Shown: in pieces, positions 1-13,300 of the stretch
How positions within the stretch are numbered: position 1 is the stretch's first letter
Layout of the letters: each line of letters opens with the position of its first letter
Assembly (NCBI RefSeq): GCF_964199755.1
Contig: NC_133930.1
Span: forward strand, 58,495,962 to 58,559,961
Length of the DNA stretch: 64,000 bases
Reading direction: 5' to 3'
DNA from: Larus michahellis
Taxonomy: Eukaryota > Chordata > Aves > Charadriiformes > Laridae
Notes under the pieces: model-generated
Told to the model about the DNA's origin: nothing
Databases searched by the model: none
What the model saw: the letters and a program-made list of their open reading frames with translations, nothing else
Made by a program: the position numbers and the translations under genes

Positions 1-920
1 ACAAGTTCTCCTCTATGACCATTTGAAAATATGGCAATTAATGGTTGCCTGAAATACATTAACAAAGCTAATAATTGTTATGCTAGAAAGGCTTTTTGAC
101 AAATCTTAGTAAGTGCTTGTGCATTTTGTTTGAGACTTCAGGGTATTGTTGTAAATAATGAAAATAATATAAATAATGCAAAGTTATTAAACACTATTTA
201 TTGCAAATGCCAAAAAATACTAAGGTGAAAACTGGCTACTTCAGAAAATGCAGAAGGTTCACACTAATTGCCTGAAATTTGTGTACGTTCATCAGACTGT
301 TCAAACCTGTAGAGGATTAGATGATGGTCTCAAATTCTATTGGACCAAAAAAACAACTCAGGCAGCAACGAAAAACATATTTGGTGCATCTTACAGATGC
401 ATGATATTTAACACACTTTCATAATATACATACAATACTATACGATTTAATTGTTTGTTTCCATTTTTTTTAGGATTTGTCATAGTACAATAAACAATCT
501 AGACAAATTTTTTACTCCAAGTTAAAAAAAGTGCCAAATTGTTTCCTGCATTTATATCTTCTTTTCTTTGTTATTTGTATACTTTTTAAATTTCTAAATT
601 TCCTTCTTGTATTTAATTGTCAACGTCTTTTTCATTCTACTGTCATCCTGGACACATTCTTTACTCTGAATGAACTCCTCTGTCCTTATGGACTGCACAA
701 TCTTCTTTGCTCTTCACTCCCTTTTTCTTTTTCATATTGTTCTGGTCCTTTGTAGTCTAGTAAACTTCAACATGGTATTTTTAAAAGTTCTCAGATTAAT
801 TGGTGGAAATGTAATTAGCTTATTAACTTCCAGTCTCTGTCTTAAAAATAATTATTAATTATATTAATGTACTGTATTTTATATCTCTGAAATACCTAAT
901 CTATTATTTCCCCCCCAAGC
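1..920. other. AT-rich upstream flank of SLC27A6-like copy 1
   Basis: No gene, repeat family or CpG island is recognisable here. The sequence is AT-rich with several T and A runs. The last bases before the start codon (about 903-919) form a pyrimidine-rich stretch ending in AAG, which could be a splice acceptor for an untranslated upstream exon lying here or beyond the left edge. Short open frames at 531-858 look like chance. Confidence 0.6.
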
Positions 921-1398
921 ATGCTATGCACGTGGCTTTCGACAATTGCTGGAGGAATAGTGGTGCTGTGTGTCTCTCTGAAGATCTTTTTCCCGTATTT
1001 CTGGGAAGATCTGATTTACTTCTTGAGGCGGAAGAGATTAAAGGCAATGGTAAAGAAATGGGCAAGCCATGGAATTCTCTCCATAATTGACCTTTTCATG
1101 CAGAGAGTGGGAAAGATTCCCCACAAGCCATTCCTCATCTACGAAGGGAAGGTGCACACCTATCAGGATGTGGACAGGAGGAGTAACAGGATAGCACAGG
1201 TTTTGCTACACTATGGGAATCTGAAAAAAGGTGACACTGTGGCCCTGCTGATGGGTAATGGACCTGACTTCATCCACGTCTGGTTTGGGCTGGCCAAGCT
1301 GGGCTGTGTGGTGGCCTTTCTTAACTTCAATGTGCACTCTAGATCTCTCCTGCACTGCGTTGATACATGTGCAGCAAAAGCATTGGTGATAGGAGAAG
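921..1398 (+). CDS. SLC27A6: Copy 1 coding exon 1
   Basis: Residues 1-159 plus one base. Encodes the membrane segment and the conserved N-terminal FATP block. The donor is GTAAGT at 1399. The second half is GC-richer than its surroundings and very similar to exon 1 of copy 2, including a 36-base identical run at 1166-1201. Confidence 0.88.
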
Positions 1399-4300
1399 GT
1401 AAGTTCTGTACCATGTTTGACTTAATACGGAATTTCTACTGCCTTATGCTTTTTATCAAAAATGGAAAATCAGAGCCATTTAAAGCTGCAAGCACTTCAT
1501 ATATACATACGCAGATGCTGGCTAAAACAGTTCTGTTTAAATTTCAAGTGTATCTGCACCAAAAATATGTGGAACTAATTAGTATAATAAAAGGGTTAAA
1601 TCTGAAACTCTCCAAATACTGGACAATATACCAGCAGAGAGAGTCATGCATCAGCAAGTGAGCAGCCTGGGGAGATACTTTAGAATTATCTCATTTCCAT
1701 CTATTGGCTTATGTAGATACAAACCACTGACTACATGAAGACTCAGATTCCCTTTCTTAGTGGTGATTTCCTTCAGCTCAAAATTTTCACATGCAAATTT
1801 ATGTTTACTTTTTAACTACTTTAAAGTAGTGGTCCCAAGGTAGCATTGCTTGGAGGAGGGAACAGTGTGCTGAGCTGTAATTTTGGCCCTCTTACTGGCA
1901 TATTATGTAATACTGGGAAATTTAATCAATCTTTCTCCTCCTCTTCTCCTATCCTTAATGCAGGTTGGCAATACTTCCATAATTCTGTATGAACCCATGA
2001 GGGCTCATCAGTTGGTATGTGTACCAAGCTTTAAAATCTATGTTGTAGCATACCAATTAAATTAAATCCTACATATTAGTGTCACCACGTAAGATCAGGG
2101 AGTTTTACCTATTACAATTAAAGCCATGTGAGAACTATAGGGAAATTAAACATCGTGATTTTTTTTTCACTGTCCAATAGGTGTGTTAGTCCTGCTGCAG
2201 GCTGTGATAGGTTCACTGTACGCAGTGGTAGGGTATATAATTCCAATGTAGGCAATCAGGTCTTTAGTTCTAATTATTTTAATATTAAGCATATATTTTT
2301 TTTAACTTGGCAGATTGTTTGGCATCAACAGAGAAAGAATTTATTTTTCATCTCTTGGAAAATAATGTTGCTGTCTGGCTGATGAGCACCAGTTCTCCTT
2401 TCCAGCATGTTCACACTATACCAGACAAACTAGAGAAGGTGCCAGACCACCCTGTTCCATCTCATCTTAAAGTTGTCACTAACATAAGAAACACAGCTAT
2501 GTATATCTTCACGTCTGGAAGTACAGGTGAGGATGTGTACTAACAAAGTACAACTGCAGCTCTCTGAAAACAAAGGTGGTATAAATCTAGCAATAAAGCA
2601 GGCACACATACAGGCAGAACTTGAATTTTTAAGTTTAGATAAGGAGGAACTCATTTAGTTACAAGCATAGTACACTTTAAACCATTTTTGCCTTGTCATA
2701 ACAAGGACGTAATTCCAGTTAGCAAACTGTCACATAGATATTCCATGGTTGAGCTTTATTTCTTAAATATAAGGCCAGTAAAGTCAGCCTCTAACAGCAG
2801 ATCAGAGTCCACAGTGACAGGATTTTACAGGTCTATCCTAAAAAGAAATATGGCCAGCACAACTGCCTGGGCTTTGGGAGAAAACTTTTCCTCTGAGACC
2901 GGCGGGAATAATGAGGTTTCACCTTCCCTCACTGGGAAAAAAAGGGGAATCCTTCCTCTAGCCAAGCCAAACAACCTTGTAAAAGTCATTCCTATTGCAA
3001 ATAGATGAGTGGAACAGTGGCCACTTAGAAGCTTTCCCATTCTCACTTTGTGGCAAGGGAACACTGTGTGCACAGTCGGTCTGTGCTCACCAGTGAAGGG
3101 TATGGACTTTCTCCTGAAGATGAAGCAGAAAAGAAGATTAAATAGAATCATAGAATCACAGAATCATAGAATCATAGAATGTGTTGGGTTGGAAGGGACC
3201 TCTTTAGATCATCTAGTCCAACGCCCCTGCAGCGAGCAGGGACATCTTCAACTCGATCAGGTTGCTCAGAGCCTCATCAAGCCTGGCCTTGAATGTCTCC
3301 AGGGATGGGGCCTCCATCACCTCTCTGGGCAACCTGTTCCAGTGTCTCACCACCCTCATTGTAAAGAACTTCTTCCTAATGTCTAACCTAAACCTACCCT
3401 GCTCTAGTTTAAAACCATCGTCCCTTGTCCTATCGCTACATAAATAGCCTTACAGGCAAAAAGACTGAAAAAGCTGAGAGACTAAGGAGCTATACTCGTG
3501 AGATAAAGACTGAAGGACAGGACAAAGACTCAGAAGAAATGACACTTCTCCCTGTACATTCCAACCATAATACTATTTGCAATAAAATGATTAATGCAAG
3601 CAGTACATTTATAATTTTTTGCTCTTCTCCCTTTGACAGGTTTCCCAAAAGCTGCTATCATCACTCATCTAAGAGCTCTATCTGCCAGCTTACTATTTAC
3701 TCAGTGTGGTGCGGTTTCTCAGGATATTATGTATCTCACTCTTCCCTTGTACCACATAAGTGCTTCTCTTCTTGGCATCAGCGGATGCATTGAATTAGGT
3801 AATATTTACCGTCTAGGGAGGTTTCATTAACTGCAGAATGCTGTAACATTTTATTATTTGGTGAGTAACTCCATTTGGTGAATAACTCAAATATTATGTC
3901 TACCAATAGACTTTTGTCATGTTCTCATTTTTATCACCTTCTCCAGCCTGCAAACAATATCTAAGATATATGCATAATTTTTGAAGCTTAGAACAGACAC
4001 CAATTGTTGCATAGATCCAATATAACATGACTTGAGGTCTGTGTATCACAAACACCACATATGTTCTGTAGGCTTAACCTGAAATCACATCTGTATCCTA
4101 CACCAATAGTCTAAAAGGGCATTCCCATAGGCATCTGAGAAGTCCAGCTTGATGTCAGAAGGCACAAACGCATTGTGGAAGCTCTAACTAACCTTCAGAA
4201 TAAAGTCAACTAAAAGTGTTTTGAAGCATTTTGAGTCACATATTTGAGCAGCACATACAGAATTAGATTCATGATATAAAAGTGAAGGAAAGGAAGAATG

Positions 4301-7300
4301 ATGTAGCCTCCCTATTTGATTCTGATAATGGGAGTTACTTGTAGAGGGCTAGCAATAAGGTATTTTTTCAGATATGTCCTCCTTTCCCGTTTTTAGAGCC
4401 TTACCCAGATGTTGGTTTTGGTATGATAAGTATATACCTGGACTGTTTTAAAAGCCATTTCAATGCTTTGTTTCTTCAGGAACAGCATGGGTAGGCATGC
4501 TGGGCTACAGCAACTGATAACAAGACTGCTGCTGCCTAACAGGAACAAAAAAGGGATGGGAATAGTAGTGTATAAAAAGGTTTGAATCTATGATTTGTCT
4601 TGGAAGAGAAAATGTAGAGTAACAGCTTTCTTGGGTGGGCCATTGAGATGGGGGCTCTGGGGAGCCTGAGATTCAAATGACAAGGCTTGAGGTGAGTGAG
4701 GCTGAAGAGCTCTTGAGAGGGCTTCAAGTCTTGCATAAGACAGTACCTGGGTCAGGGAGGAACTGGCAAGCTAGGAACAAGCAGACCAGAAGGGATTCAG
4801 AACATGGAAAGCACTGGTAAGCTTTATGTGGGACAAACAGGAGGATCCAGGCAAAAACGAAATTTTGGAAAGAATAGAAATAGGGAAATTTGTAAATTCT
4901 TGGCTGACTTATAAAGTTTTCAGTTTTTTCATTTATAAAAATCTGTGAAAAAGGGACAGGGTGGCAGACAGGAGAGGTCTAGGATGTGGTGACTTTTAGA
5001 ATGGAAAGCTCTGAAGGAACTTCAGGGCCACACAAACAAAAGATTGAGGATGATGAGTTGACATGAAACCGTAAAAGGGGAGTGAGACAGACTTTGAGCC
5101 GGTTTCCCTTCCACCACTTCTCACATAAGTAGAGGAGCTGTGAGCTCCATCTGAAGCTCTCTTTTTTCAGAGTTACAGCAGTCACCATCTTGACAGAAAC
5201 AAAATGGTTAGGCTTTGCCCTATTCCTAACAGCTGGAGATGACTAAAAGGTTTGCTTCTGCTGCTTCTGATACTTTAAGTTACTATTCAGAAAAAGAAGC
5301 AAGGCTCCATTGTGCTAGTCACACTTAGCAGAAAGATCTTGCCAGAAATAACTTACAATTTATTTAAATAGCTGAATTTATCATTAGTTGAATTAAGAGA
5401 AATACAACTTTTTTTTTTTTTTTAACAATAGTGGTAAAAGATAAGAAAGCTTTTAAAGGTTATTTTGAATTTTCTTGTGTTTTCATCACCTAGGAGCAAC
5501 TTGTGTTTTGAAGAAGAAATTCTCTGCCAGTCAGTTTTGGAATGACTGTAGAAAATACAATGTTACAATGTTTTTGTACATAGGAGAACTCTGTCGCTAC
5601 CTCTGTAACCAGCCCACTGTAAGTTATTGTTTGCAAATGCTGCTTGAAAATACAGCAAATCTGTATTTTATAAGTCATATAGATTTACCCATTTCCCAAT
5701 GATATAGTATGTTTAATGTTTGACAGTTTTTTTCCAGTGTATGTAAAATTCAGGTCTTGCGTTCCTTGTAGTTCTATGATAGCAATCAAGTTTATATCAG
5801 CAAACATAGTGGTTACACAGAAATAAGCATTGTAGGATGGGACAGCCATGCCCAAACAATAACAAAAATTCTTCTGTAAAGCCAAGATTGTTTGCTTTTC
5901 ATCCTAGCGATAGGCAAGACGCAGGTCAGCACGGAAAAGCTATAAGCAGTAAAAGATTTGTCGTACTCAATGATCAAACAAGAGCCTGAGCAAGATTAAA
6001 TGATTAACCACCACCACTGTACTGTTCCAAAGTAGTTACTTATTAAAAGCGACTACTCTATTCAGTACTTAATGGCTGATAATTAAATTTTGTATGGGTC
6101 TGAAACTGCTGAATTCGTTTTTGTTTGTTGAAATTTTTTTCTGAAGAGGTGTTCCAAAGGCACATTTTGGTCCATGGCTGTGTATATGATGATAAAATTA
6201 CCTGTATAAAGCCGAAGTACTTTGGCTTTACACAGATACTTTTTTTACTTTTTATACTTTGGCTTATCTGTATGAAGCCAAAGTACTAATAGCGTGGTGC
6301 AAAATCTTGGTCGCCCATGGGATAACAGTCAGAAGAACACAGGAGCTAAATCATGATCAGATTTAGGGCAAAAGCAAGATGTCACCACACGGAGCAGCAG
6401 CAGACAATCAAGTCTGAAAATATTTATTATATTGCAACACTTGTTTTTCGATCATGGTAGAAAATGTTGGTTAATTTTCTTAATTTTATACTTGGGAGTT
6501 AGGAAGTTACTGAAGGGAGGCGACAAGAAGTATTCCCACCTACCACAGAAAACATAATGTACCACAGAAAACATCGTGTACCATAGAAAACAAGGTTCAA
6601 ACTCATTGACCAATGCTCCAACCACATTGGTCAGACATTGGCGCAAGAACTAGCAACAAGGGAACATCTGAGAGAATCCACCAGCTGGTTTGAACAGAGA
6701 CCTATTACTGTGTGGTCCGGACGTAGGAGAGGGGTCAAAGACAGAAAGGTATTAGAGGGAACAAGCCAGGCAAGCTGTTGGCCAGAACTCAAGTCTGTAC
6801 AAACATTATGTCAGTAGTCCATGGACCAAAAACACAAAGGAATAATTACCTAGGCCAAACTAGTTGTGTACAGGTCTCTCCTGCAGTAAAAGGCAGGAAG
6901 AACTTTGTTTACTTGGCTAAACAACAAGAATTTAACAGAGAAGATAGTGATATTTAACTGGCAACTCATATGAAGGAGGAAAACCAGAAACATGGCCGAG
7001 CTGAGCTGTGGAAGCTGAGGATGCCAACAGAACCGGATCAGGATAAACGCGGAGGCCTGTTAAGATCAGATACCTAACTGAAGTATAACATATATAACCT
7101 CTAATGTACCACACAGGTTCTTCCACAGTGAAAGAAACCTGTGCAGGCTAATAAGCCAGCCAGCTACATTTCACCTGCACTCCTTGTACTGTGGCATGCT
7201 AGAGCACAGCAGTTCCGGTCTCGCCCAGGACTAGGGCTACCTAGGATGAGGGACCTGTTGGAGTATGACCTGTTAGGTCATATCCTGGATGTCTGTCCTT

Positions 7301-10300
7301 ACCTCCTTTCACAGAGCATGCCTAGGTCTCACATTGAAATTGAGAAAGAACATGGATTTGGGAACTAGGAGACACTCCTGGATTTCTTGATAGACAGAAA
7401 CTCTAGACACTGCTCTCTGACTAAATGTGTCAACAGGAAGCCTACCCAGCATCCGTGTATCTATCAAAATTAAATTTTAAATGTGGTACCCCATAGAAGT
7501 TAATAAACAAAACAGAATTTATGTCAAGGAATGTTTTTAAAGAGAACCACACAACTTCTAAAATGAAGATATTTTAAAATTCAAGGTAATGCAGGGAAGT
7601 CCTGCGGATTGTTATACCAGGGATGAAACAAGGTAAGCATAACAGTTTCTCCTACACTTATAAACTCTGAAGCTCCTGAGATTTACTCTAAGTCCAAGAG
7701 TCTCACCAGCTGTTTTGAGAAAAAAAACAACAAAAACCAACTGAAATCCATTATTTCATCCTGAAGACCAAGTGCTGAAGAAGGGACAATATTAGGCTTG
7801 AAGTAACTCTCACAGTCACCCTCCCAATCAGCCTGTGATCATATACATGTGATCAAACCATGCTATTTCGGTTTACCATTAAAACTACAAAAGAAAACAG
7901 AGCTCATTAACCAGAAGCAGGGAAGTCTCCACTCTTGTTTTTATCAGCTGGAGTTTAATCTGTATTAGAGCCGATCCTACTGTGGTAAGTAATTTATCTG
8001 CCATAAAATGGAGCTCTGTATCGAATGAAATTGTCTGTTTGAATCCAAAGTTCACAAAATAATTTTATGTGGTATTTTTAGAAGTGAAAAAGTCGAAACA
8101 CTGCTTCTGCTAAAACATTTCAGTGTAATTCTTACGCAGTGTTCCATTTTGAAATCATTTTAATATTACATAGAAATAAAATATATTTTTACAATTTTTA
8201 AAGTTTAAAATACCACTGAAATGGAAACAAAATGCATTTATTTGGTTTGAAGAAACCATTCCTGTGGACCTGAAATAATTTTATTTTCTGCTGTCATTCA
8301 GCCATGGCAGTAATTTAATTACTCAGTCCCAACCACTCAAAAAAAATTGGGGGCTCTTCCATAGGCCAAGTCTTTGACTATAGGCCTATATATATGATGC
8401 TAAGCAGTCTGGCCCAATGCAGAAAATATTTACGTAAGCAAGTACTTGAGTAGTTTGCCACAATAATGACATAACTGACATGTAACAATGACAAATTAAC
8501 AACTACATTTTAACTGCAGATTTCATTATCATCTTTTCTGAATTTGGATTTAAGATTAAAAACTGCACCTAATCATATGAGATATGGTGAGGAGCTTTAA
8601 GTCATTCTGCTACTTTTTCAGGTTCTTTAGGCAACCTGTCAGATGTGTAAAATTTACTACCAAATACCATTACATGTAGAACTGACCATAGCATATCACA
8701 AGCGTTTTCTAAAACATGATTTTATTTATGCAGAAAAATTTCTTTCTTTGGTTCAGAAAGGAATTTCCATTCTATGGGAAATGGCACTCATTTAAAACCT
8801 ACTTATTTACATTTTTAAGATAAATTAATTCTTTTAAACTTTGTAATATATATCTCAGTTATAGAACTTAGAAGTGAAAACAAAAAGAACTACAGATATA
8901 AAATTTTCACCTTATAAAAATCCTTCTACCTCAGACTAACAAGAATTCTAATGATTATCTGTTTGATTTTTACAAAACAAATACCATTCTGTGAAGTATT
9001 TTAGCCAAAGTAGCAGTTTATAAAGGAAAATTGTTCTAATAGAAAATTTTAGATCAACTCAAGGTTGAGTAGGTTTAGACCTACTTTTCTCATCTGCAGA
9101 ATGTTTCTTTTTGGCTGTTCACAGAAAGAAGAGGACAGAGTTCACAAAGTGCGCATTGCTCTAGGAAATGGTATCAGACCTGCTGTCTGGAAAGAATTTC
9201 TGATGAGATTTGGCCCAATTAAAATATTTGAATTCTATGGATCCACAGAAGGGAATCTTGGTTTCTTGAACTATACTAATAAAATAGGAGCTGTGGGCCG
9301 TGCTGGCGTCTTCTCAAAGGTAAATGTAATCAAATCAACCAACCAACCAGTTAACCAGCCAACCAAAAAAAAGCATATGAAAGGCAGAAATTATAAAAAG
9401 CAGGAAAGTGTACGAGGAAGAACCTCCTTACTACAGTCCAGATGTAAAAAAAATTGATTCATGGAAACAGAAACCTTATTAGCCTCTTACTTGACTCTAT
9501 TCACTGTACGCATACTGTGAAGCTAGAATAAATACACAGAACAAGTCCACAGAAACTGAAATTACTGCTTCGTGTATGCAACTTTCCCCCCAGAATATAA
9601 AAAAAACCCAACCCTGACTCTGTATAAGTGCCTATCCACAAGACTAATTCATGATATTTTTGTTGAAGTTTACTTATCATTCTGAAAACTCACAGATGCT
9701 GTGATGAGGCAGAAATTAGTTTTGATTTTACTTTTATTACGTTCCAGAGCAAATTTATTCATTGGCTGCATTTTCACTCATTAAAACCAATGTCACACTT
9801 TCTTCTCTGAAATAAACAAAACAAAGAAATTCAAAATTCTCAGCAAATAAAGGAGAAAACTAAAAATCTCAAGATATCTGAACTATAAAATTTATATATC
9901 CACCCATAAAAATGCCTTGACAGTCTCCAATGTTTTTCCTATTTGTACAGGTGCTTTGTGAATCATGAATATTATACTACAATAAAATACTGTTCAAATG
10001 TTACTAAAGATTCAGATCAGTTAACATCAAAACCAGATTGATTACTTCCAAATGACTTCTGCTTTTAATCTGAGACACTGAAAATGCCTTCCCATGGCCA
10101 TAATAAAAACTCTGCAATGCTTTTCATCTTTTAGCAATCTTAACTATGCGGACAGGGGATGAAGGGAGGAAAGCCTAAATCAAACTGTTGAGTTGTAAGT
10201 TTCCACTTGGATGTGGCTGGAGTAATCTTTGAGATGTCTGTAAATTTAATTTGGATTTTTTGTCAGAGAATCTTCTTGATTTGCATTCCAGTAATGCCAA

Positions 10301-13300
10301 GCCTCTACTTAGAAATGTATGGTAGTTTTAAAGAAAAATTGACAATTTCATCAAAAGCACTGTTTCGGTTTACTTTATATAAATTATTTGAAACTGACCA
10401 TACTCTAAAACAATGGGTTTCTTTTTATCAATAAAGGAGATGAACACTTCACCTCTATATGTATACTTAGTGTTACCATGGTATGAACACTTTCTGATAA
10501 TTGCTCCTCAGGATACTGTCAGTATATTTCAGGCTCTTCCAAATCTTTCAAATTCAATTGGGTCCTATCCATTAATTCAAAACAACTTTAATCAGAACAA
10601 CTGAAAAGTGAGTAAGACAGTGCGGTTTTTAAGGATGCATATGCACTTTCTTTGTTTAGTTCCTACATTCTTTTGAGTTGTTGAAATATGATGTCTGGAA
10701 ACAAGAACTTATGATGGATGAAAACGGAAGGTGTAAGAAAGCACCCACAGGTAAGAAAAAATATTAGTTATCTATTAACTAACAGATACCTCAGTTTAGA
10801 TGGTGATATTTTGTGACAGGGATTAACTCTCTATTCTGTGAACAACAGGTTCTTGATATACGCTTGGAACTTGAAAATGACATAGGAAAAATATATGATC
10901 AATATCCAAATATGGATCTACTGCTAATATATCCAATAACCTATCCAAATATTTATAATAGACAAAAATATCCCAAAATACAACAATATAAGAACAACAT
11001 CAATATTCTGGGCTAAGAATGTTTTTATTCTCACCTGCAAAAACTTGTTCACATTCCTGAACAAACCCGATTTCTTAGTGCTGCTTTTTTTGCAAATAAA
11101 ATGGACACAGTAATTCCTAGATATGCTGTGTTCTGAGATTAGGTGTTTACACATGCTTTCTGAATTCCAAATTTCAAGTTCCGAGGAAGAACAGTACCAT
11201 TTCAAAATCTGGATAATATTTTTCATATTTTTACATGTAGTGACCAAACCAGATTTAACTATTTAGTACCTAGAGTTGCATAGAATCTCTAAATTCCTAC
11301 TTAGAATGGAATACTCTACTCAAATTGCTGAAAGTCCCAGGCTGAAAATAAGATGGCTTCACAGCTGAGAATATCTTTGAGAAAAATCCTGAAAAGTGAC
11401 TCTCACAAAAGGCATAGCGCTGTATTTTTCTAAATATAAGATAATAAATGACTTACTAAAGTCACATTAAATATCTGTGTGTCTGGGCACACAAACATGA
11501 ATCCATGGGTGTCAAAGTTAACAGTTCTGGGAAAAAGGTCTTAAACATCGCTAGTTTTAGCATGTAGATTTAACTATCATCGAGACAAAATTCCAGAAAG
11601 CAAAAAAGAGGTTTGTACAGCTGACTAAAACAATAATATTTTTCATGCTAATGTCAGGTCTCAATGACACATAGCAGTATTGGTCACCAAAGCAGCAATT
11701 ATTATTACTTATTTCTGAAAATAAATTATATTCTGGTAGTAGTACTGGAATATAAGTACCAACTATTAATTATTTCTAATAATACATTATGTGCTGATAA
11801 TATCTAAATCAAGCAAAACAATGATATTTTTTTTTCTTGAAAGAAGCTTGCTTCCTCACTACAGTTAGATTATAAACTGGACAAAAATTCTTGGTTTTCA
11901 GGGAAATTGATAAAATGCCTTGTTTCATGACACAATTAGAAAAATTTTGCAGGTTGTTAAACATTTTTTTAGATAACTCTGAAGCCATCACTGGATGTAA
12001 TGTGAGACAGTAATGACACCAAATTCCCAAATTGGAATAGAGAATCATCCTGTAACATTGACTGGGGCTTAGGACAATTCTCTTTTAAAGTCAACATTTT
12101 GGGTTGCTTTTTCTTTTCTTATAAAGCATGCATCCTATTTGCAGCAATGCCATCTCCTCTTCTGAAGAGTAACTTGAGCTTTCATTCCACATTGGAGTTC
12201 GAAACAATAAAGAGGATTTAATAGAAGAGGCAGACACACAGCTATGAAGAAAACTATTTGTTTGAAAACATCTCCATACCTCTGTTGTAGGAAAGACAAT
12301 AAAAATCTTTAGAAGATGGAAATGTCATTTAACCTCAGGAACAGACTGAGTAATAAGCAAGTACCTATCATAGATACAGAATAGTAAAATAGCATTTTAA
12401 AAGGGCATCCTGAGCCAATTCCAACGAAGTCAATGGAAGTTTTGCCCTTGATATAAATGGGACTTTTACCGTCAGCAACAAGGAGTGATGGCCAGTAGGA
12501 AAACTCCAGGGACTCCTTGATGTTCAGAGGCCCAGGCACATTATGGCTTACAAAGTGCATTTCCACACCAGCACAGAGCCGAGATCAGTAGCAATCCTGA
12601 CCTCCAGAAAAACAGAAAGCACAAGAGGTTAGGCACTGTGTTTTTCCCCCATGTGTATTGGTTGACTACCAGCACCTTTTTAAAATGACAAAATAGTCAC
12701 CCTTTCATTTGGCAAATGCTTTTTCAGGGTAAGTGATGTACACTGCACTGCAAAAAGGTCTAGCTTTTCAGAAGAGAAGGAAGAAAAATTATGTGTTCCC
12801 TCTTCCACTCACCTATTTCTGCTGTTCAGGAAATAGTTATGGAAATGTAGCAATAAGATTTTTAATATGATACTTTATGTTCTAAATAGTTCACTGTATA
12901 TATGGGTTTTTTGCATACCCTTTGCATGGCCTGCAGGTAAACCTGGTCTTCTAGTTGTCCAAGTTACTCAGGATGCCCCATTTTCTGGATATGCTGGAAA
13001 TAACGAAGCCTCAGAGAAGAAACTCCTGCGTAATGTGTTTGTGGAAGGAGATGTGTATTTTAACACAGGAGACCTCCTAGTGATGGATGAAGATGGCTTC
13101 CTCTACTTCACTGACCGGGTGGGAGACACTTTCAGGTACGAAACAGAGTTAACAGTAGATCCAGTGAACTTGCAAGAAATCATGCATAGGAAGGACTGGA
13201 TGACATGAGTCAGACTTGAACCTGGTAAGTATTAACTTTGTTTTAACAGAAACATTAAGGATTGCAATCAAAGTCCACCAAAGGTCACACCAACACAGTA

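Noticed and set aside
1399-1661. Read-through of exon 1 of copy 1 to a 246-codon frame
   Set aside because: A consensus GTAAGT donor at 1399 and loss of family similarity beyond it show this is intron.
9065-9124. Upstream part of the open frame containing exon 5 of copy 1
   Set aside because: The family alignment and the ACAG acceptor place the exon start at 9125; the upstream open bases are intronic.
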